A stretch of 20,607 bases of DNA from an uncultured Porphyromonadaceae bacterium (GTDB lineage Bacteria; Bacteroidota; Bacteroidia; Bacteroidales; Muribaculaceae). The stretch is from assembly GCA_937921035.1 (NCBI GenBank), contig CALEUL010000002.1, positions 1 through 20,607 of the forward strand, in the 5' to 3' direction. The notes beneath the pieces are model-generated. The model saw nothing but the letters and a program-made list of their open reading frames with translations. It was not told the DNA's origin and did not search any database. Positions 16,081-20,607 of this stretch are shown piece by piece; positions within the stretch are counted from its first letter, which is position 1; each line of letters begins with the position of its first letter. A program made the translations under genes and the position numbers.

Positions 16081-18060
16081 ATGAAAACTAAAACATATTC
16101 CTACGCACTTGTCGCTCTTGCCCTGGCCGTTACAGCCGCATCGTGCGACGAAAACGCGTGGAACGACAAACTTAACGGCTTCGAAGAAGCCAACGACGAA
16201 CCGTTTGCCGTCCAGAAGACTGTGGAGTACACCCTTTCGGATGCAGAATACGCCACAATCGCCTCAAACGCCACCAACGTGGCTCTGGCAGGCACAGAAG
16301 GCGCCGCAGCACTCAAGGCTGTGGGTACCCAGAAGTACTTCACTGCCGACGCTCCGGCATCCAAATACGTGCCGGCATTCCTTGGCAGCAGCAACTTCCC
16401 ATACTTCGTGCTCACAAAGGGCTCCTCTGTAAAACTGACATACAATCAGGAAACAGAAGCTGATGCCACCTTGACAGAGGCCAACACTCAGAACCAGACC
16501 GTACAGGTGCCCGACGAATTCTACCAGAACAACGTATGGAAAAGCGACGAGAACTTCGTGAACTGCTTTGCACCCAGCAAACCTGCCGCAAACTACCTGC
16601 CAGAATTCCTCAAGAGCGAGGCAGACGGCGGAGACGGAACATACGCCATTGTTACATACATGGAAAGCGCTCAGGAACCTGTATTCGGTGCTGCTGACGC
16701 AAACACACCAGTAGAAGTCGAACTAATGAAGGCCCTCGGCGAAGAACTCGCCGAAATGCCCTCCGACTGGACCATTGACAACGCTGTAATGCCCTCCGAC
16801 CTCTCCTTCGTGTGGTCGTGGAAAGTATACAATTCGGCAGGCTACCTCAATGCATCAGCATATTTAGGTGGAACCGCCTACACCACAACGGCCTACGCAA
16901 TCTCCCCTGAAATAGACCTCACAAACGCCACCGAAGCATCTCTCAACTTCGACCACGCAGCCAAATTCCAGACTACACTGAAGAGCCTCTGCGGCGTAGT
17001 TGCACGCGAAATCGGCACTACCACCTGGACAAACCTCTCCGTTCCCACGTGGCCCGAAGCCGGCAGCTGGACATTCGCCAACTCCGGAGCTGTCAGCCTC
17101 GAGAAATTCCTCGGCAAGAAGATTCAGATCGCCTTTAAATATGGCTCCAGCGCCGACGGTGCCGACACATGGGAAATAAAGAACCTCACAGTGAACGCCA
17201 CCGTAGTAAACAAGAAGGCACCCGCATCGCGTGCCGCACAGGTACCTATGGTACAGAAAAACGCCATCTACTACTTCGACGGTAACAACTGGACTGTACC
17301 AGCAGGCTTTGTAATCCTCCAGCCCTCCGACTACAGCGCTATGGGCCAGCGCTACGCCAACCTCAGCAAAGCAGAACCCTACCTCAGCACATATCTTGCA
17401 CAGCAGTTCCCATACGCTGCCGAAGGCGACACCAAGTACGTAATGTGGAACCACTACGCCAACAGCACCTCGACATACGAATGCTCCAAATACGAATACA
17501 ACGGCTCAGAATGGACCGAAGCGAAGAACTACGCACCCGTAACCGAGCAGTTCGTATACGGCCCCAACGGATGGATGTACGACCCCAACGTTACCATCAC
17601 ACTTCCCGCCGGCCGCAACCAGGAACTGAGCATGAAATATTTCCAGGCATGCGTCGACTGGGTATTCAACAACATCTGCAAGCCTCTAGGCGACACCGAC
17701 ATCAAGAGCGGCAAGTTCTATGTTACCTCCTTCGGCAACAACGAATACTACGCAGGCACATCGGCATATCAGGGTAACCTTGACCTCCGTCCCGAGAAAG
17801 CCCGCGAACAGTATCCCGCCGGCTACGAAGGCATGACCGACGACGAAATCGTGGCACTAGAAAAGAAACGCTTCATGGAAGAAGTAATGCCCGGCGCATT
17901 GGCAGCACTCCATCCCGACGCAGCTCCCATCGAAGGCCTCGAAGTACTCTATACCATCAATTTTGCCGTATACAACGGTTCTACTAGCAACTACACCGCT
18001 GTATTCAAGGTGGCAGGCAAGGGCCAGTTCGAACCCGTAAGCTGCACCTGGGACGAATAA
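16081..18060 (+). CDS. Lipoprotein with choice-of-anchor J-like domain and repeated modules, receptor partner
   Basis: The 659-residue protein has a lipoprotein signal (hydrophobic 8-20, AASC with Cys at 22). It is followed by D and E at +2/+3, which resembles the Bacteroidetes signal for export to the cell surface. Residues 50-120 (YTLSDAEYATI ... KYVPAFLGSSNFPYF) resemble 412-458 (LQPSDYSAM ... AEPYLSTYLAQQFPYA), so a module is repeated. Between them, about 237-375, lies a jelly-roll of the cleaved-adhesin/choice-of-anchor J type (AYAISPEIDL, LNFDHAAKF, KKIQIAFKY). Short Y-x-Y-G-x-x-W-like motifs occur near 397, 471 and 491. The last 150 residues form a further, unassigned domain. The gene lies 39 bases after the receptor gene and ends at a strong terminator. 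It probably binds the receptor's ligand or acts as an accessory on the surface; that is inference. Confidence 0.8.
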   Translation: MKTKTYSYALVALALAVTAASCDENAWNDKLNGFEEANDEPFAVQKTVEYTLSDAEYATIASNATNVALAGTEGAAALKAVGTQKYFTADAPASKYVPAFLGSSNFPYFVLTKGSSVKLTYNQETEADATLTEANTQNQTVQVPDEFYQNNVWKSDENFVNCFAPSKPAANYLPEFLKSEADGGDGTYAIVTYMESAQEPVFGAADANTPVEVELMKALGEELAEMPSDWTIDNAVMPSDLSFVWSWKVYNSAGYLNASAYLGGTAYTTTAYAISPEIDLTNATEASLNFDHAAKFQTTLKSLCGVVAREIGTTTWTNLSVPTWPEAGSWTFANSGAVSLEKFLGKKIQIAFKYGSSADGADTWEIKNLTVNATVVNKKAPASRAAQVPMVQKNAIYYFDGNNWTVPAGFVILQPSDYSAMGQRYANLSKAEPYLSTYLAQQFPYAAEGDTKYVMWNHYANSTSTYECSKYEYNGSEWTEAKNYAPVTEQFVYGPNGWMYDPNVTITLPAGRNQELSMKYFQACVDWVFNNICKPLGDTDIKSGKFYVTSFGNNEYYAGTSAYQGNLDLRPEKAREQYPAGYEGMTDDEIVALEKKRFMEEVMPGALAALHPDAAPIEGLEVLYTINFAVYNGSTSNYTAVFKVAGKGQFEPVSCTWDE

Positions 18061-18077
18061 AAAACTTTCCACCGCAT

Positions 18078-18115
18078 AAAAAGCAGGCAGGCCGTCGGTG
18101 GCCTGCCTGCTTTTT
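18078..18115 (+). terminator. Strong intrinsic terminator after the receptor-lipoprotein operon
   Basis: AAAAAGCAGGCAGGCC (18078-18093) pairs perfectly over 16 bp with GGCCTGCCTGCTTTTT (18100-18115) around a 6-base loop. A GC-rich core followed by five T residues is the classic form. It starts 18 bases after the lipoprotein stop and would also work for transcripts from the right. Confidence 0.92.
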
Positions 18116-18117
18116 AC

Positions 18118-18148
18118 TTTGCAAATATAAATAAATCAATTATATTTG
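18118..18148 (+). promoter_or_regulatory. Promoter of the LOG-family/PduO operon
   Basis: TTTG at 18118-18121, a 19-base spacer and TATATTTG at 18141-18148 make a full Bacteroidetes promoter. It begins only 3 bases after the terminator stem. Transcription would start near 18152, giving a leader of about 20 bases. Confidence 0.8.
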
Positions 18149-18171
18149 CGAAACGTTAACCAACATAGCAC

Positions 18172-18720
18172 ATGAGAATCGGAGTTTACTGTTCGGCAGC
18201 ATCCGCGCTGCCCGAGAAATGGATAGCCGACGCCCGCACCTTCGGCGTCTGGATAGGCAAACACGGCATAGAACTGGTGTACGGTGGCGTCAACGCCGGT
18301 CTGATGGCAACAATAGCCGACGCAGCAAAAAGCGCAGGCAGCAAAATAGTAGGAGTCGTTCCGGTACGACGTTTCGACTGCGAATGGCCGCATAACGACA
18401 TCCGCATCCCTGCCGCCGACCTATGCGAACGCAAGAACACAATACTCATGCTCTCCGATGCCTTTGTAGTTTTTCCCGGAGGATACGGCACCCTTGACGA
18501 ACTTATCAGCACCTTCGCGCATTTAAACTTCACAGAACAGCACAAACCGCTGATCGTTTACAATGCCGACGGAATCTTCGACCCGTTCATGCAGCAACTG
18601 AACCTATTCGTGGAATACGGCCTAATGAAAGCCGAGGCCCTCGGGCTATTACAGACCGTCCGCACCGTAGACGAACTCACGGAAACACTCGAAGCAATAC
18701 AAAAAAAGGGAAAAAAATGA
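18172..18720 (+). CDS. LOG-family (TIGR00730) nucleoside-monophosphate phosphoribohydrolase
   Basis: LOG-family proteins are Rossmann-fold enzymes that split nucleoside 5'-monophosphates into base and ribose 5-phosphate. In plants and some bacteria the substrate is a cytokinin nucleotide. The 182-residue protein has the nucleotide-binding start RIGVYCSAAS, the LVYGGVNAGLM loop, CERKNT (residues 85-90, R87 and K88 being the conserved basic pair) and the signature PGGYGTLDE at 102-110. All are expected for an active member. The substrate in this organism is unknown, and AMP or related nucleotides are likely. It has its own promoter, and its stop overlaps the next start by 4 bases (ATGA). Confidence 0.9.
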   Translation: MRIGVYCSAASALPEKWIADARTFGVWIGKHGIELVYGGVNAGLMATIADAAKSAGSKIVGVVPVRRFDCEWPHNDIRIPAADLCERKNTILMLSDAFVVFPGGYGTLDELISTFAHLNFTEQHKPLIVYNADGIFDPFMQQLNLFVEYGLMKAEALGLLQTVRTVDELTETLEAIQKKGKK

Positions 18721-19271
18721 AGGTTTACACACGCACCGGCGACACCGGAACAACATCGCTCGTAGGAGGCACAAGAGTGAGCAAAACATCACAGAGGCTC
18801 GAAGCATACGGCACAGTTGACGAACTCAACTCGTGGCTCGGACTGATAAACGCCTCAGAAGCCCTCCCGCAGCCCGCTCACGCCACTTTGAATGACGCGA
18901 TGAACAATTTATTCAACGTATGCTCCGCGCTCGCCACAGAGCCTGAATCGAAGTGGCAGCCACAACCCTTCCCCGACGCCGAAACCGATGCCCTCGAAAA
19001 CGCAATCGACGCCCTCGAAGCCACACTACCGCAACACAACTGCTTCATCTTGCCCGGTGGCCATCCCGACGCCGCACGCGCCAATATAGCGCGCACAGTC
19101 GCCCGCCGCGCCGAACGCCGCATCCTATCCCTTGCAGCCGACACACCCGTAGACCCAGCCATCCTGCGATATATCAACCGCCTCAGTGACTACCTCTTCG
19201 TCCTCAGCCGCGCAATCAACGCCAACGCAGGCATACCCGAACAATTCTGGCAGTCCGGCCGAAAAAATTAA
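18717..19271 (+). CDS. Cob(I)yrinic acid a,c-diamide adenosyltransferase, PduO type
   Basis: This enzyme transfers the adenosyl group of ATP to cob(I)alamin, making coenzyme B12. The 184-residue length fits a single PduO-type domain. The N-terminal ATP loop YTRTGDTGTTSLVGG (from residue 4), the YGTVDELNSWLGL helix, the ARRAERR motif (129-135) and YINRLSDYLFVLSRAIN are all conserved. Its ATG lies inside the stop region of the LOG gene (4-base overlap), so translation is probably coupled. No corrinoid-binding riboswitch is visible upstream and the leader is too short for one, so B12 control at this operon is unlikely. The link to the LOG enzyme may simply be shared transcription. Confidence 0.94.
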   Translation: MKVYTRTGDTGTTSLVGGTRVSKTSQRLEAYGTVDELNSWLGLINASEALPQPAHATLNDAMNNLFNVCSALATEPESKWQPQPFPDAETDALENAIDALEATLPQHNCFILPGGHPDAARANIARTVARRAERRILSLAADTPVDPAILRYINRLSDYLFVLSRAINANAGIPEQFWQSGRKN

Positions 19272-19311
19272 TCAAAAAAATTAATATTGATAAAAAAAAT
19301 CGATGCAAAGC

Positions 19312-19341
19312 ATTGCTATTGAAATAAAATAGCTATCTTTG
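19312..19341 (+). promoter_or_regulatory. Promoter of the DUF2795 gene
   Basis: TATCTTTG at 19334-19341 matches TAnnTTTG. An ATTG at 19312-19315 lies 18 bases upstream and serves as a slightly close -33 element. The region to its left (19272-19311) is A-rich and otherwise featureless. The predicted leader before the ATG at 19374 is about 29 bases. Confidence 0.65.
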
Positions 19342-19373
19342 CGGACTTTTTAAGAAACGTATCAAAATTACAT

Positions 19374-19595
19374 ATGTACTGGACACTTGAATTGGCCTCG
19401 AAGCTCGAAGACGCACCCTGGCCCGCAACAAAAGACGAACTAATCGACTACGCACAGCGTAGCGGCGCACCTCTCGAAGTAATAGAAAACCTACAGGAAA
19501 TAGAAGACGAAGGCGACACCTACGAATCCATCGAAGATATCTGGCCCGACTACCCCTCCAAAGAAGACTTCTTATTCAACGAGGATGAGTATTGA
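19374..19595 (+). CDS. DUF2795-family small acidic protein
   Basis: The 73-residue protein (MYWTLELASKLEDAPWPATK at the start) is highly acidic and matches the DUF2795 type conserved across Bacteroidetes. Characteristic parts are DELIDYAQRSGAPLEVIENL, a short helical segment, and the end DIWPDYPSKEDFLFNEDEY. Its biochemical function is not known. It has its own promoter and is followed by a small hairpin overlapping the stop (GATGCT/AGCATC, 19594-19609) and then a larger terminator, so it is probably a single-gene transcript. It is the last core gene before the integrase region. Confidence 0.88.
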   Translation: MYWTLELASKLEDAPWPATKDELIDYAQRSGAPLEVIENLQEIEDEGDTYESIEDIWPDYPSKEDFLFNEDEY

Positions 19596-19630
19596 TGCTT
19601 TTTAGCATCGTAACTTATTGATAATCAAAT

Positions 19631-19668
19631 AAGGTGGCTAACATACAAATGTTGGTCACCTTTGTTTT
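19631..19668 (+). terminator. Terminator downstream of the DUF2795 gene
   Basis: AAGGTGGCTAACAT (19631-19644) pairs with ATGTTGGTCACCTT (19649-19662) over 14 positions, two of them G-T, around the loop ACAA. TGTTTT follows. This is a good intrinsic terminator shape, 35 bases after the stop. Confidence 0.75.
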
Positions 19669-19688
19669 GGTGTGCATTGGCGTAAAAT

Positions 19689-19776
19689 ATGCGAATCAAA
19701 TGCAGAGCAGTATATCAGTGAGTTATGAAATAGGGGATTTTGGAAATTTCCGAATGCGAACCAAATGCGAATCACG
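19689..19776. repeat. Short direct repeats next to the integrase
   Basis: ATGCGAATCAAATGC at 19689-19703 recurs as ATGCGAACCAAATGC at 19754-19768 with one mismatch. A third ATGCGAATCA starts at 19765, 11 bases after the second. The repeats lie between the DUF2795 terminator and the 3' end of the recombinase gene. They could be arm-type binding sites for the integrase or part of an attachment region; both are inference. Confidence 0.5.
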
Positions 19777-19790
19777 TGACAAGCATTATT

Positions 19791-20459
19791 TCAGCCTGCA
19801 AGGAAGCCGAAATCAAGGCGATTTACCTCCTCTTCCAAGGTCTCGGGTAAGTATTTAGCATATACCTTTTCAGTAACCGCCGTGGACGCATGACCCAGCA
19901 ATCGACTAACTACCGACATTGCCATTCCGTCGTTCAACGCCAATACTGCAAATGTGTGACGGGCTACGTGCATTGTCAAAGGATGTGAAAAATTCATCTT
20001 TTCACCGACAACCGTAAGCGATTGATTTATACATTTGGTAATGTTGTTGCGGTTCTTGTATAGGGTTTCTCGGTCATCTAAATCAATATCATCGTCCAGC
20101 AAACCGAATACAAATCTCCTATCGCCACATTTTTGTTTCCAACGCTGCAATATTTCGATAGCCTCAGCAGTAAGCGGCACAGTATGAGTTGTGGAGCGAT
20201 AGTTGGCTGTCTTTACCAATATCTTTCGGAGCTGTTTCTTTCCGAAGTCTATATGCCTCCATTGAAGTGTCATTATATCCACTACACGCAGACCGCAAGA
20301 ATGAAAAGCAAACATAAACATATCAAGGTATTCTTTGCGTCTCGGCTCTTTCTCTGATACGGCATAATCTGCTAATCTTTTCAGTTCTTCTTTTTCAAGA
20401 TAGCGCACGGAATTTTCCTCACTTTCAGCATTGAATGATACAATCTTAGGCAATCTCAT
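19791..20459 (-). CDS. Tyrosine recombinase (integrase), catalytic domain, 5' part disrupted
   Basis: The 222 residues counted from the Met at 20459 are the catalytic half of a phage/conjugative-element type integrase. The active-site set is complete: R58 (in SCGLRVVDI), K83, H164 and R167 (MHVARHTFA), H190 (LLGHAS) and Tyr200 (EKVYAKYL). The protein cuts and rejoins DNA at attachment sites. The frame stays open upstream to a TAG at 20553-20555 and encodes integrase-like residues there (HALTPLIDACERAADLGLLP), so the Met at 20459 is internal and not the natural start. The N-terminal DNA-binding domains are in another frame or beyond the window. The region is more A/T-rich than the core genes. 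The element that this recombinase belonged to should lie to the right. Confidence 0.8.
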   Translation of the reverse strand: MRLPKIVSFNAESEENSVRYLEKEELKRLADYAVSEKEPRRKEYLDMFMFAFHSCGLRVVDIMTLQWRHIDFGKKQLRKILVKTANYRSTTHTVPLTAEAIEILQRWKQKCGDRRFVFGLLDDDIDLDDRETLYKNRNNITKCINQSLTVVGEKMNFSHPLTMHVARHTFAVLALNDGMAMSVVSRLLGHASTAVTEKVYAKYLPETLEEEVNRLDFGFLAG

Positions 20460-20607
20460 TCTCTTTATATCGGCGTACTCTGATTTTGGCAGGAGACCAA
20501 GGTCTGCAGCACGTTCACACGCATCTATGAGTGGTGTGAGTGCATGATTGATCTATAACTTTCGTCGAAGTTACGTAATATCCCATCCAATCTCAGCCAA
20601 GAGGTCT
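20460..20607 (-). pseudogene. Upstream part of the integrase with an apparent frameshift
   Basis: Reading leftward from 20605 in one frame gives SWLRLDGILRNFDESYRS. The integrase frame resumes near 20549 with HALTPLIDACERAADLG and continues into the catalytic domain. The two pieces read together like the core-binding region of the same protein, but they are offset by one base near 20546-20551. The first frame soon stops at 20525-20527, and the second has a TAG at 20553-20555. A one-base deletion would explain this. It could be real decay or a sequencing/assembly error. The gene runs off the window. Confidence 0.6.

Noticed and set aside
18122..18171. Cobalamin riboswitch in front of the LOG/PduO operon
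   Set aside because: The predicted leader is only about 20 bases and has no B12-box-like sequence.
19634..19858. 74-codon plus-strand frame after the DUF2795 gene
   Set aside because: It starts inside the terminator hairpin, has no family resemblance and overlaps the integrase end antisense.

Overview
The window looks like chromosome of a gut-type Bacteroidales bacterium; a Muribaculaceae-like source is my guess from general resemblance only. The grounds are: several -7 promoter elements of the Bacteroidetes form TAnnTTTG close to start codons, no strong Shine-Dalgarno sequences, a TonB-dependent receptor with a carboxypeptidase-regulatory-like N-terminal domain followed by an acidic-tailed lipoprotein, a short DUF2795 protein, and Bacteroidetes forms of YbeY and of a GlmU-like protein. 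I see no rRNA, tRNA or CRISPR array.

Layout. (1) 1-253: AT-rich upstream region with a promoter. (2) 254-4677: a plus-strand run with a GlmU-like nucleotidyltransferase, then rbfA, a LolE/FtsX-type permease, a radical SAM protein and a ZIP metal transporter, the last four spaced 2-7 bases apart. A hairpin terminator follows. (3) 4740-7722: ybeY, mnmG and apt, i.e. rRNA maturation, tRNA wobble modification and purine salvage. A perfect 22-bp palindrome containing a parS-type sequence lies between mnmG and apt, and a GC-rich hairpin follows apt. (4) 7723-7986: no gene recognised. (5) 7987-12505, minus strand: sbcD-sbcC, encoding the two subunits of the Mre11/Rad50-type nuclease, with an 11-base gene overlap and a promoter so close to sbcD that the mRNA should be nearly leaderless. 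(6) 12588-13128: wreckage of an ISAon1-like transposase, with a stop, a frameshift and two internal deletions. (7) 13206-18115: a strong promoter, the TonB-dependent receptor, its partner lipoprotein and a strong terminator, forming an outer-membrane uptake or binding unit without a SusD protein. (8) 18118-19271: LOG-family gene and PduO-type cobalamin adenosyltransferase, overlapping by 4 bases. (9) 19334-19662: DUF2795 gene with its own promoter and terminator. (10) 19689-20607: direct repeats, then the end of a minus-strand tyrosine recombinase whose frame is broken near 20550. This is probably the edge of an integrated element that continues beyond the window.

Most of the window is core housekeeping DNA. 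The observations that stand out are the parS-like palindrome after mnmG, the transposase remnant, the internal repeats of the lipoprotein paired with the receptor, and the repeats beside the broken integrase. I found no clear sign of a wholly new defence or metabolic system.
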